A stretch of DNA of 64,000 nt from Scylla paramamosain (lineage: Eukaryota > Arthropoda > Malacostraca > Decapoda > Portunidae), in the NCBI RefSeq assembly GCF_035594125.1, contig NC_087151.1:19298096-19362095 (forward strand), written 5' to 3'. Below are positions 25,651-39,954 of the stretch, piece by piece (position 1 is the first letter of the stretch; every line of letters starts with the position of its first letter). Made by a program: the position numbers and the translations under genes. The notes below the pieces were generated by a model. That model ran no database searches and was not told the DNA's origin. It saw only the letters and a list, made by a program, of their open reading frames with translations.

Positions 25651-26862
25651 ATGTCGGAGTCTGGTGAAGCGTCCTCTGCCTCTCGATCCCCTTCCCCTCC
25701 TGCCCCACCTGGGTCCACTGTTCGCCCTCAAGATGACGACAACAGGCACAGGGATCATTCATCTCGTCGCTTGAGTGGGAGGCATGGTTGCGTGAGATTA
25801 CGTAACAGTGCTGACGCACGTGGTTCCCACGGCACTTCTCCTGCTCCTCCCCCTTGGTCAGTTGTGTTGGACGCCTTGGCTGATTTGTGGGGTGAAGTGG
25901 AGGCCTTGAAGGCAGACAGACGGCAACTACCACCCCCTACTGGGTCGGCGCAGGTGACTGTGGAGGACAGTACTCTGGGGGGCTGGGGTTTGTCGCCTCC
26001 TTGTTCTGCCACTTTTTCTGGTTTCTCGGCCAGGATGAGTGAGGATGAGACAGTGTCGATGCCTGCCGCCCCTGCTGACAGCACCTTAATTCAGGGCACT
26101 AAGGCCTTTGGTCCTTCTGACACGGTGGTTGCTGACATTGACAATAGAGTGGCAGAGATGGTAAACTTTCTCTTTGATAATGGTATGAGAGAGGAGGACT
26201 ACAAGGCCATGTGTGAGGACGATGTTGTCAAGAGGCCTAATAACTGCCATGCTCTTGCGCCAGTGGAATGCAACCCACAGGTGTTGGAGGCCCTGAAGCT
26301 GGATGCCAGGAAGACAGACTTCCGCTTGAAGGAGGTAAATAAGGACATCCTGCGGGCTTCAACCATTATCACCAAATCCTTAGTGGCACTGGATGATTTG
26401 GCTGAACAGGAAGGTAACCCCAAGTTGGCACATGAGGTGAGCATGCTAAATGGTGCATTGGCATTGCTAGGCAATGCCAATCACAGGAACAATTTGGCCA
26501 GGCGTTTTGTCATGAAACGCGAGATAAACTATAAATATGCTCATCTTTGTTCAGATAAGGTGCCAATTACTCGCTTTCTGTTCGGTGACGATGTGTCCCA
26601 GTCTGCCAGACAAATTGAGGAAGCGGAGAAACTGCGGAGTAAGTTCTCGCAGAAAAAGCCTGCCTTTACTAGCAAGTTCGCAGGTAAACACCCTGGTGGA
26701 TATTGGAACAAGCCTGCTAGTAGGGGATATTACGCCAGGTTCCAACCCTACGGGCAACAGGGGTATGGCTCCAGGGCTGCCCCACGACTGCCTTCCACTC
26801 GTCAGGATGTGGAGCCAAAAAACTCCAGGGGACGGGGCGGCCGCAGCAGGCAGCCCCAGTAA
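25651..26862 (+). CDS. DIRS gag-like ORF1 (copy B), intact
   Basis: 403 residues from ATG 25651 (MSESGEASSASRSPSPP). Earlier in-frame starts are non-ATG, and homology with copy A begins here. Layout: Ser/Pro/Arg-rich leader (1-85), a short helix WSVVLDALADLWGEVEALKAD, an acidic linker, then the conserved core from about residue 145 (TKAFGP, MVNFLFDNGMREEDY, KRPNNCHALAPVECNPQVLEALKLDARKTD, GALALLGNANHRNNLARRF, DKVPITRFLFGDD). A basic Gly/Tyr/Arg tail ends in NSRGRGGRSRQPQ. It is presumed to be the nucleocapsid-like protein of the element. No CCHC knuckle is visible. The last 45 nt overlap the pol frame, with the slippery site at 26817-26823. Confidence 0.87.
   Translation: MSESGEASSASRSPSPPAPPGSTVRPQDDDNRHRDHSSRRLSGRHGCVRLRNSADARGSHGTSPAPPPWSVVLDALADLWGEVEALKADRRQLPPPTGSAQVTVEDSTLGGWGLSPPCSATFSGFSARMSEDETVSMPAAPADSTLIQGTKAFGPSDTVVADIDNRVAEMVNFLFDNGMREEDYKAMCEDDVVKRPNNCHALAPVECNPQVLEALKLDARKTDFRLKEVNKDILRASTIITKSLVALDDLAEQEGNPKLAHEVSMLNGALALLGNANHRNNLARRFVMKREINYKYAHLCSDKVPITRFLFGDDVSQSARQIEEAEKLRSKFSQKKPAFTSKFAGKHPGGYWNKPASRGYYARFQPYGQQGYGSRAAPRLPSTRQDVEPKNSRGRGGRSRQPQ
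26817..26823 (+). promoter_or_regulatory. Predicted -1 ribosomal frameshift site A_AAA_AAC (copy B)
   Basis: Gag codons cca-aaa-aac give the canonical slippery heptamer, 36 nt before the gag TAA (26860-26862). The 36 nt are very GC-rich (GGGGACGGGGCGGCCGCAGC) and could form the usual downstream stem. The -1 frame is open from here into RT, and its translation (PVNLQASACFEAG...EWRKITSD) matches that of copy A downstream of its own heptamer. Confidence 0.75.
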
Positions 26863-28906
26863 ACTTACAGGCAAGTGCATGTTTTGAAGCTGGCAGACTA
26901 CACTCTTTCCTGCATGAGTGGCGTAAAATTACCAGTGACCCTGTCATTTTGGATATTGTTCAGCATTGCCACCTTGATATTGATGTCGATAGTGTTCATC
27001 CTTTATTTTTTAATGATTTGGAATACAGGTTCAACACTGTGCAACAGGGGATAATTTCTGGAGAGATCAAAAAACTTTTACAGCTTAAAGTCATTAAAGT
27101 CACACACAAACAAACTCAGCAGGTTATCTCTCCTATTTTTTTGCGAGAAAAGAAAAACGGGGAATTTCGCCTGGTTCTTAACTTGGAGAGGTTAAACAAA
27201 TACATACCATATAAACATTTTAAAATGGAAAATTTTGAACAGGCCATCAGGCTCATCAACCAGGGTGATTTTTTGGCTTCTGTCGATCTCAGGCATGCTT
27301 ATTATTCTGTTAGGGTTGCAGATGAGCAACAACGATTTTTATGTTTTACATGGCAAGGTGTTATCTATCAATTCACCTGCCTCCCTAATGGCATTTCTGA
27401 GAGACCTCGGCTTTTCACCAAACTGATGAAGCCAGTATTTGCTACTCTAAGGCAGGAAGGATACACTATCACCAGCTTTATAGATGACACATTAATTTGC
27501 AGTAACTCTTACTCAGGATGTCTTCAGGCGATTTGGGCCACCATTTCTCTGTTGCAGAGGTTAGGCTTTTGTATCAATATGGAGAAGTCTGTTCTCACCC
27601 CCACACAATGTATTGAATACCTAGGCAATGTTATTAACACCAAGTTCATGACTGCCTCTTTACCTGAGCGTAGACTAATCAAAATTCGCCAAGGATGTGC
27701 AGAACTTTTGTGTAAAGATGTTGCCCCCATTCGAGAGGTGGCCAGGGTGATCGGCCTCATGGTGGCTGCGATCCCAGCAGTGGAGTTAGGTAAACTTCAC
27801 TACAGGAAGTTGGAGGGGGGAAAAATTGCCGCTTTGAAACAGGAGTATGGTAATTTTGACAGGCCTTTGAATATTACTGCAGACATGAAACTAGACCTTT
27901 CCTGGTGGTTAGACAATGTGGACAGACACCACAGACACATTTTTAGGCCAGGTACTGACATCGATTTATTTACTGATGCCTCCAGCCTTGGTTGGGGGGG
28001 TCATTTGGGGTGTCAGATTACAAGTGGTACTTGGTCCCTGGATGAAAAGGAGCTTCACATTAACATCCTGGAGATGAAAGCCATTCTATTCTCTTTGCAA
28101 GCATTTGAATATGAGCTGGAAGGTAGACATGTTAGAGTTTTTTGTGATAATACCACTGCCATAAACTATGTCAATGAAATGGGAGGCACAAAGTCCAAGT
28201 CCTGTAATGATGTTGCTACCCAGATTTGGGATTGGTGTCTGGAACATGACTCATGGGTTACATGCTCGCACATACCGGGGAAGGACAACACCTTGGCTGA
28301 TGTAGCCTCTCGCAAGATTAATGACAGACATGAGTGGAAACTCGACTCACACATTTTTACTACCTTGTGTAATGTTTTTGGGACACCGTCCATTGATTTA
28401 TTTGCCTCAAGGCTTAACAAACAGGTTAATACATTCTGTTCGTGGTTGCCAGATCCGGAGGCTAAATATTTTGATGCTTTTTCCTAAACTGGTCAAACTT
28501 TGATTTGTCTTACATTTTCCCCCCATTCTCATTAATTGCTAGGTGCCTTCAGAAGTTACGTGCGGAGCAAGCACGAGGCTGGATGGTGGTTCCTCTGTGG
28601 CCGTCCCAGTTTTGGATGGGCATGCTGCTCCAGTTGCTAATAGACTTCCCACGTTTGATAACGAACAGGAGGAATGTTCCAACACACCCGTCCACAACAG
28701 ATCCACACCCCATCATGTCCCACACGAGGCTCATGGCATGCCTTCTGTCAGGGAAAACTTGCAGAAACAAAGAGTTTCGCCGGCTGCTGCGGACATCATA
28801 CTTGCCTCCTGGAAACCAGGTACTGAGAGGCAATACCGCCCACATGTCCAGAGGTGGTCGTTGTTTTGTGGTAGACGGAATGTCGATCCCACTTCTCCAA
28901 CTGTAG
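26818..28906 (+). pseudogene. DIRS pol (RT, RNase H, Dam-like domain), copy B, one frameshift
   Basis: Entered by -1 frameshift. The frame is open to a TAA at 28485-28487, where copy A continues DAFSYNW. One base is missing in B (ta-aac for tat-aac), and the frame resumes at about 28488 to 28906. RT: LVLNLERLNKYIPYKHFKMENFEQAIRLI, SVDLRHAYYSV, LPNGISERPR and FIDD (ITSFIDDTLICS). RNase H: DLFTDASSLGWGG, LHINILEMKAILF, VFCDNTTAINYVNEMGG and DNTLADVASR. The Dam-like C-terminus is split by the lesion: DLFASRLNKQ...DAFS, then YIFPPFSLIARCLQKLR. The C-terminal ~360 nt overlap the recombinase gene in another frame. Confidence 0.87.
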
Positions 28907-29721
28907 GTCACATTGTAAATTTTTTGACGGAAACCTTTGACAGGGGTGTGGGTTATGAGTGTGTGAACACTGCGAGGGGTGCCCTGTCTTCTCTCGGCAT
29001 TGTGGTGGACGGATGCAGGGCAGGAAATCACCCTTTGATCATCCGATTCATGAGAGGGGTTTTCAATCTTAGAACTCCTCAGCCCAGGTACACTGACACT
29101 TGGGACGTCCAACCTGTCTTAGAGAAACTAAGGTCCATGTTCCCCTTACATGCATTAACCCTTAAAGAATTAACGCTAAAATTGGTTATGATGATGGCCT
29201 TAACTCAAGCTGCCAGAATTCAAACTTTACAACTACTGTTAATCAGAGACATGCTCATTAATGAACACTCCATTTCAGTACAGTTGGGGGGCACTCTTAA
29301 ACAATCCAGACCAAATTTTAACATCAACAGGGTCACATTCCATCGTTACCCTAAGGATCCACGATTATGTGTCTGTAGCACTCTCCTGAGGTACATTGAT
29401 GTGACTAAAGAGCTTAGACAGGATGAGATGCACACTGATGCCAGGCTCCTCATTAGCTTCATAAAACCCCACAAATCAGTTTCCAAAGACACTATTGCCC
29501 GTTGGGTCAGGACCATTCTCCGCATGTCCGGCATAGACATCTCAAAGTTTTCCGCTGGTAGTGTGCGGCCAGCAGCAGCTTCAAAAGCTGGAGTGGCAGC
29601 TGTCCCTGTCGCATGCATTATGGCTAAGGCGGGCTGGTCTAGGGAATCTACCTTTGCAAAATATTACAATAAGAACATTATGGCTGCTTCTGACCTCTTT
29701 CAGGATGCAGTGCTAGAATAA
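28543..29721 (+). CDS. Tyrosine recombinase of DIRS copy B
   Basis: Integrates circular element DNA. The frame is open from 28543 (GTG). The first good ATG is 28738 (MPSVRENLQKQ), but copy A shows homology upstream, so the N-terminus may be made by another route. Core-binding domain: ILASWKPGTERQYRPHVQRW...NFLTETFDRGVGYECVNTARGALSSLGIVV. Catalytic domain: ALTQAARIQTL (Arg I), HRYPKDPRLCVCSTLLRYI, SAGSVRPAAASKA (box II; Arg present, but the usual His of HxxR reads Gly) and GWSRESTFAKYYNK (Tyr nucleophile). It ends VLE-stop at 29721. There are no internal lesions over about 390 codons. Confidence 0.87.
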   Translation: MPSEVTCGASTRLDGGSSVAVPVLDGHAAPVANRLPTFDNEQEECSNTPVHNRSTPHHVPHEAHGMPSVRENLQKQRVSPAAADIILASWKPGTERQYRPHVQRWSLFCGRRNVDPTSPTVGHIVNFLTETFDRGVGYECVNTARGALSSLGIVVDGCRAGNHPLIIRFMRGVFNLRTPQPRYTDTWDVQPVLEKLRSMFPLHALTLKELTLKLVMMMALTQAARIQTLQLLLIRDMLINEHSISVQLGGTLKQSRPNFNINRVTFHRYPKDPRLCVCSTLLRYIDVTKELRQDEMHTDARLLISFIKPHKSVSKDTIARWVRTILRMSGIDISKFSAGSVRPAAASKAGVAAVPVACIMAKAGWSRESTFAKYYNKNIMAASDLFQDAVLE

Positions 29722-30015
29722 GACATGGTTTGGGTTTGTTGCTGCACTCCAGTGTTGCAGTACACGGATATTTTAAGTATTTAGTATCTAGTACCTTAGG
29801 TTTACCTTATGATGTGAACTGTTACCATATTTCAACATTGTTTGTAGATTGGATTAAGTTGGATGCAATGTACCTTATTTTATACACCAATTGTATGATT
29901 GTCTCATGTACAAGATCCTTCCATGGAATAATAGTTATAGTACTGTTTCTTGTGGGGCATTTCCTTTTCCTCTCTACTATTGCATCCTCCCTCGTCATCC
30001 ACATGGCTTCAAAGC
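29722..30015 (+). other. 3' untranslated region of DIRS copy B
   Basis: Between the recombinase stop and the internal complementary region. No ORF or motif is identified. Confidence 0.6.
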
Positions 30016-30158
30016 CTCATGGGAAATGTCCGCCCAGCGGATAGGTGATTTTGCCGAAGTAAAATTAACAAAGTACACGAGACTTACCGTAGGTCAGTTG
30101 AAGTGTACTTCTAATTTTTCGAGGCAAATCACCTCTGCTGGTGCGGAGATTTCACATG
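30016..30158 (+). repeat. Internal complementary region (ICR) of DIRS copy B
   Basis: Two fused complements. 30016-30068 is the exact reverse complement of the left tip 25336-25388. 30061-30158 is the reverse complement of the right tip 30279-30376, with a single mismatch (near 30135). The two overlap at AAAATTAA (30061-30068), which corresponds to the TTAATTTT core at both tips. The ICR therefore spells the junction that would form if the two ends were joined in a circle. Confidence 0.92.
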
Positions 30159-30247
30159 CCCTCCTCTCCCTCCCTACCTTAAGCTCTACAGGTTACTTAA
30201 TTTCCTAATTGGTTCATCATGTGGATGTCGAGTCCTTGCTTTAAAGT

Positions 30248-30376
30248 CTGCCGGCAGCGCGTGACGCACTCTCTCTCTCATGTGAAATCTCTGCACCAGC
30301 AGAGGTGATTTGCCTCGAAAAATTAGAAGTACACTTCAACTGACCTACGGTAAGTCTCGTGTACTTTGTTAATTTT
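30248..30376 (+). repeat. Right ITR with extension, DIRS copy B
   Basis: Starts CTGCCGGCAGCGCGTGA and matches the inverted left ITR through TCATGTGAAATC. It continues past the left-ITR homology with about 55 extra nt (..ACCTACGGTAAGTCTCGTG..) and ends TTTGTTAATTTT at 30376. An extension on the right ITR only is a DIRS1 hallmark. Confidence 0.9.
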
Positions 30377-30403
30377 CAGGTATGATTAATTTTTCAGGTA
30401 TGA
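30369..30403. repeat. 17-bp tandem repeat across the right border of DIRS B
   Basis: TTAATTTTCAGGTATGA at 30369-30385 is repeated with one extra T at 30386-30403. The first copy starts with the element's terminal core. Confidence 0.85.
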
Positions 30404-30994
30404 AGGTGTGTCTTGAAGACTCACCTCCATACAACTGAAATTGTGCCTATCTTTTAACATTCTTACCTTGCATACATGTTCAACAAAACTTGAAACTAAT
30501 GAGAAACTATTGCTTTTTTAGAAAATACCTTACTACCTAACAAAACAAAAAATTTTATGAGTGAAAAGAACATCAAACTTTATTACCCCTCTGGACTCTG
30601 ACAATGTCACTACCTATGCCATATTTGTTTACATCTCACAGCTGGATTGGTTTAAGGACCAGTGATGGTAGGTCCAAGCAAAGATTAATTTTTTTTTTTT
30701 TTTTTAAATATAAAATATTGGCATCTAATAAGGATATGAATACATATGAGAGGGCTTGAAATGTCAGTTGAAACCCTTCACTTTGTATTCAGAGCTTAAA
30801 CCCACTTATTTATTTTTTATTTTTTTTTTTAATGCTTCGCTTTGTATTCAGAGCTTAAACCCACTTATTTTTATTTATTTATTTATTTATTTATTATTAT
30901 TATTTTTTTTTTAATACCTGCTTAGACTGAGGTGTGCCTTATAAGCCCATGCATCTTATAAGCCATCAAATATGGTAACTCAAAATGACTTAAG
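30404..30994. repeat. Intron sequence with a short tandem duplication
   Basis: A unit containing CTTTGTATTCAGAGCTTAAA occurs at about 30778 and again at about 30838, separated by T-rich sequence. After it comes CTTATAAGCCATCAAATA, shared with 19921-19938. No gene is seen. Confidence 0.65.
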
Positions 30995-31330
30995 CCATTA
31001 CTGTATTTGCCATCTATATGTTCATTTGTTCACCCTACCTAAATCCGTTTGCAAGGATATGGCATCTAAATCTGACCAAAAGTTTACTAACATTGCAACT
31101 AATTCCACTATCTAGATCTTTAATGTATATGGGGAGGTCCCATTATATGAGCATCCATTATATGAGGAACTGATGATATGAGATGTGTAAATTAGGGACT
31201 ATTTTCTTTATACAAGTGCATAAATCCAATAATATGAGCTTCAGTTTGAGACGAGTAAAATTATAAAGTTTAAAATAAGCACATTCCTGCACAGGTTGTA
31301 TGATAATGTATGATGATTCAGATATGTAGG
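30995..31330 (-). repeat. Inverted copy of the 18150-18460 dispersed repeat
   Basis: Its reverse complement follows 18150-18460 closely (e.g. GGCATCTAAATCTGACC, CTATCTAGATCTTTAATGTATA, AATTAGGGACTATTTTCTTTATACAA). A shorter relative lies at 54478-54625. Confidence 0.78.
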
Positions 31331-31369
31331 GATGAGTTTCTTGGGAGGAGTTCTAATTATGTATATTGC

Positions 31370-31765
31370 TGACTACAGGTCTATTTGAATCAGTCCAAAG
31401 GAGTATGGCTAAAAGGATTCAGCATATTCCTTACAAAAGGAGACCAAAACTTTTAAATCTATATTCCTCAGAGGGGCGTAGATTAAAAGGGGATCTGATA
31501 GAGGTGTAATTGGTACAGGGGATATATGATGTATGCAAAATATTTCAGGGTCAGCAATCAGGCTAAAACAAGAAATAATGGACTCAAACTTGAAAAAAAG
31601 TTATATAAATTTGAAAAGAGATAGGAAGGAATTGGTTCTCAAACAGAATGGTAGATGAATGGAATAAACTCAGTTATCAGGTTGTTAGTGCTGAGTCATG
31701 AAGGAGCTTTAAAAGAAGATTAGACAAATTTATGGATAAGTTGAAATATTTCATACAGAGACTGC
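31370..31765 (+). pseudogene. LINE RT C-terminal scrap
   Basis: With stops, it translates as the end of a CR1/L2-type ORF2: LFESVQRSMAKRIQHIPYK, RRLKGDLIEV, then a region equal to GRNWFxNRMVDEWNKLSYQVVSAES and SFKRRLDKFMDKL. It may belong to the same ancient insertion as 25125-25343, now split by DIRS B. Confidence 0.72.
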
Positions 31766-32130
31766 CACATGTAGGCCTGACAGTTTCTTGATGATTTCCT
31801 TATTCTCTTATATCATTTCTTAAGTTACATGATAAATATGAATACAGCAAGTCCAGTTGACTACAGACATGCAGAGAGTTCATCAGCAACAGCATATACA
31901 CTAAACTGTTCATTTGACAGCAGAGCAAGATTAGTAGTATAATACCATCAACTTACAAACCAGCCACAGTCTTAATCCCAGACTGTATCCACTTAGAATT
32001 CTCATAAATCCCAGTTAAAAATGACCTCAAACCATCATGGTTGACAAGTGTGTTAAATTAACTCCTGTCTGTTATGATATTGGTGAACACTTTAGAGGAT
32101 AAAAAAAAAGATGACATAACTAAACCTAAC

Positions 32131-32262
32131 CTGGTATGGTGTGACATGTATGTGAATACTGATGTGCTGCTGTGCTGCCAAGGACTTCAAGATGGAAGGA
32201 GAGGTAATCCAAGTGTTGCGGCCTCCTGCGTGACCACCATCCAGCCAGTACATGTTGTGCAC
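32131..32262 (-). CDS. C2orf69: Host C2orf69-like gene, internal exon
   Basis: 132 nt, 44 codons, phase 0 at both ends. The acceptor TAACATTGCAG lies before 32262 and the donor CCAG|GTTAGG follows 32131. Encodes VHNMYWLDGGHAGGRNTWIT...HIHVTPYQ, corresponding to the strongly conserved MYWLDGGHSGGSNTWVT...HVTPYQ block of vertebrate C2orf69. The Asp and His of WLDGGH and the His of HVTPYQ are candidates for catalytic acid/base positions of the alpha/beta-hydrolase-like fold (inferred). Distances to neighbouring exons are 20,960 nt upstream and 14,895 nt downstream. Confidence 0.9.
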
Positions 32263-36362
<4,100 letters not shown>

Positions 36363-37289
36363 GAAGAGAGACAGGCTGCGCATGAGACTTAGACATGTCC
36401 TGGTCATGTAGCTACCCAGCCTGAAGCTTCTAGAATAGTATTTATCTGTGCAGTCATTCATATTCCCCATGTAAATTTCCTTACTTCCCCTTATCCATTC
36501 AATCTGAGTTTCATCCAGTATTTAGTAGGAGAATTGCTCTTGGCAATGAAGTGATCAGTATTCATCTAGCCCCCATAGTTTGATCATCAGAATTTTCAGA
36601 AGTTGAGTTTTTTGTTCATATAATCAGCCTGGGGAGCAGAGTGGTGGGTGGGTGTACGTATGTATGTGTTACCACCCCCCCTTACTTGTACCCCCTCCCT
36701 GTAGCAGCAGAGGGAGAGTGTTTGACGCACTTTTTCACCCAGCGCTTAGACATAGCAGACATATTGAGATAGGTACTAATATCTGATGAAGACTGAGGGA
36801 CTGAGGGTCCATAAGCTATTGTCAGCATCTTTCCTGGATTTTTGCTCTTCCCGACCAGGGGGTTGTGTATTAAGTACAAGTAAACATCACCGGATGAACA
36901 ACATTCTATGGATTGCCTTGCAGCAAAAAGCCCCAACATATTGTACAGCGCCATTCCATCACATTACCTATAGTGTAGTAACTATTATCACTTGCAATGT
37001 TGGCCATGATTTTTCCTAACACCATTGCTCACATCTGCTTTCTCCACATCACTATCAGTGTTTCATATCAGATAGACATATTCTGCACATACACACGCAC
37101 ATACCATGTGACAGCTGCGGCAGCCACCCTTGAATGATATTATGCAGAGGAAAAGAGGAAGCTGGACATCACACATTTATGTCTGGTTTCATCAAGCTAC
37201 CAGATGATGATTAGGAAAACTAAACCTACCATCAAGTTAAAAAAAAAACACTAGAGTATAAATTGGTTACAGTAGACTATGTGCAAAAT

Positions 37290-37412
37290 ATTGAAAAAAT
37301 AAATAAATAAATAAAATAAATAAATAAATAGATAAATAAATAAAAAATAAATAAAAATTAATAAATAAAAATAAAAGTAAATAAATAAATAAAAAATAAA
37401 TAAATAAACAAA
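37290..37412. repeat. (AAAT)n/A-rich microsatellite
   Basis: Imperfect AAATAAAT repeats, about 120 nt. Confidence 0.9.
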
Positions 37413-37780
37413 AGTGAGTAAACATTTTCTTTCCATTTCTTCAACTCCCTATTGTTCCTGTAATGTTGTTGGCATTGAATTATCAGTCACTGTCTCGGAA
37501 TCAGCATATTTCGTTATTTTATTGGTATGTGACATGTAACAATACAAAAATATGCAGGTGCTGATGAGTGACAGTAACGTAAAGCTTGCCCGTGTAACAA
37601 GGGAGTGCAGGGAGACAAGGAGAGCAATCATTTCCCTTGAACTGATAATTCAATCATGTTCTTGATTAGCAGCCATGTCTCATGAACACCACAATAGTCT
37701 TAGTTTTCCTAAATATCATTATGGAAGTTTGATAATATCTATTCATAGGAGTGGTGGCTTCACCTTTCATTAAGGTGAAC

Positions 37781-37962
<182 letters not shown>

Positions 37963-37989
37963 AAGTGTTAAGTTAGCGAGTTAAGTGAC

Positions 37990-39854
37990 ACACACGATGC
38001 CATAATCCTTGGTAACTTAAATATACCAGTGTCGAAGTGGGGCGAACCCCTCACCTTGCAGCACAGACACGATATAATAATTAACTCAATTTGTACAAAA
38101 ATCGACTCACGATAACCACATGCTCGATCTCATGCTTGCTATGAAAGATGAATTAGTAGAGAATCTGAATGTCGGCAAGGAGTTCAGTAATAGCGACCAC
38201 CGCGCAATCACCTTTGTTATAAACTTCTTGTCCAGTGATTCAAATCAAAGCAAAGAAAAAGTGCTGACTACAGAAAAGCCAATTTTTGTAGACTCAGATC
38301 AGTGCTCAAACAAGCTGACTGGAGTCAATTACGTACCATCACAGACATTGATGCACAATGGAAATTTTTCACTGATAAATATCTAAAAGCTATGCAAGAA
38401 TGCGTTCGTATGAAAATTCGCCGTTCCACTCAAAACGTTAAGCCTAAGTGATGGAGTAAACTAATTGGTGAATGTCTGCCAGATTAAAGTCCAACAATAA
38501 TAACAAAGACCACACTAAATTCATGGAGTTCAGACGTAAAACAAAGAGATTAATCAAACAGAGCAAAAGGTCCACCGAACTACATGTTTCGAACCAGAGT
38601 AAGATGAACCTGATGGAATTTTATAGCTTTATCAGGCAAATGAGAGTGATTACCTCTGGTATTGGACCAGTAATTTACGAAAATGGAGATTACACCAACG
38701 ACGAGGAGCAAATTAGTAACACCCTAAACACTTTTTTCACTTCAGTATTTACAGTAGACCTCAGTGACATTCCTACAGTGCCAGCAGTCCAAAATAATAA
38801 CATAAGAGAAAGAAACGTGTCAAAATGTATCGATAAACTTAAAGTAAGCAAGTCACTCGGACCTGATGTGAACTCATCCTGCGTCCTAAAAGAAGCATAA
38901 TCTGAATTAGTCATACCTCTGACTTTATTGTTCAACAAATCCTTGCAGTCCAGTACAATGCCTGATGAGTGGAAGCTCGCTAACATAACTTCGATTAAAA
39001 AAAAAGACAGTAAATCTTTACCTTGTAATTACTGGCCAATTAGCTTAACCTCAGTCGTATACAAAATACAGGACACATTTATAGGAGATAAACTTGTTAA
39101 TCCCCTGAAGGAAAACAACTTACTCAAAAACACGCAACACAGCTTCTGTAACAAACGCTCTTCTTTGACGAACCTCTTAGACTTCTATGATAATAATCTG
39201 AACCAGTATGACGAAAGAAAAGCTGTAAAGATAATATATCTTGATTTTCAAAAGGTCTTCGACAAAGTCCCCCCAGAAAGGTTTAATAATCAAACTAAAA
39301 AATACATGTTATCCAAGGCAACATGCTAATATAGGTAGAAAACTGGCTGAAAGAAAGTAAACAAAGAGTAGTAATAAAAGGAAAAGCGTTAAAGTGGACT
39401 AACATAACCAGCAGGGTGCCACAGGGATCAGTCTTAGGACCTGTTCTCTTTCTTGTTTATATAAACGATATAGATGAGGGCGTTACCGGTATTATATAGA
39501 AGTTTGCTGATGACACCAAAATAGAAAATACCGTAGTCTTAATGAACAAGTAAAAGAAATGCAGAACACTTTAGACAAGTTGTCAGAGTGGTGATAAACT
39601 TGCCAAATGAATTTTAATGCAGATAAGTGTAAAGTGCTACATATATGGTAAAGAAATGAAAAAGCAAAGTATATTATGAATGGTATTTAACTTAAAAGTG
39701 TAGAAAACGAAAATGATTTAGAAGTAGCAATATCGAGTAGCCTAAAACCTAGCCAGCAATCTTCAGAAGTCATAAAGAAAAATAAAACCAGTAAAACGCC
39801 TCGGAAGACGACTGATGAGCGAAATTGCCAGTAATGCATCAGTGGAAGAGGTTT
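37990..39854 (+). mobile_element. LINE L, decayed, truncated at both ends
   Basis: EN fragment (ILGNLNIPVSKWGEPLT, DLMLAMKDELVENL, NSDHRAITF) at 38010-38230. Pre-RT and RT follow at 38470-39340 (WKLANITSIKKKD, NYWPISLTSVVYKI, NKRSSLTNLLDFYD, YLDFQKVFDKVP). Then come SRVPQGSVLGPVLFLVYINDID and FADDTKIE near 39510 and the MNFNADKCKVLH region. It has many stops and frame changes. The 3' C-terminal block is missing. It belongs to a different subfamily from C-I. The copy is bracketed by TTCAATAAG(AG)n on both sides. Confidence 0.82.
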
Positions 39855-39857
39855 TTC

Positions 39858-39861
<4 letters not shown>

Positions 39862-39953
<92 letters not shown>
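39862..39953. repeat. (AG)n microsatellite right of LINE L
   Basis: About 46 AG units preceded by TTCAATA, mirroring the left side of L. 39954-40392 holds nothing recognisable. Confidence 0.95.

Positions 39954-39954
<1 letters not shown>

Larger units (their letters stand above)
25336..30376 (+). mobile_element. Complete DIRS-like retrotransposon, copy B
   Basis: About 5.04 kb. Left ITR (25336-25417), gag (25651-26862), pol (frame entered at 26817-26823, to 28906), tyrosine recombinase (28543-29721), internal complementary region (30016-30158), right ITR with extension (30248-30376). The internal region is complementary to the left tip and the right tip fused head to tail, as in DIRS1, where it is thought to template the circle junction. 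The only evident coding lesion is one missing base near 28485 in pol. It is inserted antisense inside the intron of the host C2orf69-like gene. Confidence 0.93.

Noticed and set aside
25544..26084. Minus-strand frames within the DIRS B gag
   Set aside because: Overlap a gag conserved with copy A; no homology of their own.
30016..30376. A separate small inverted-repeat element (MITE) inserted next to DIRS B
   Set aside because: The hairpin 30061-30158/30279-30376 fits better as the ICR and right ITR of the DIRS itself, since the adjacent 53 nt complement the distant left tip exactly.
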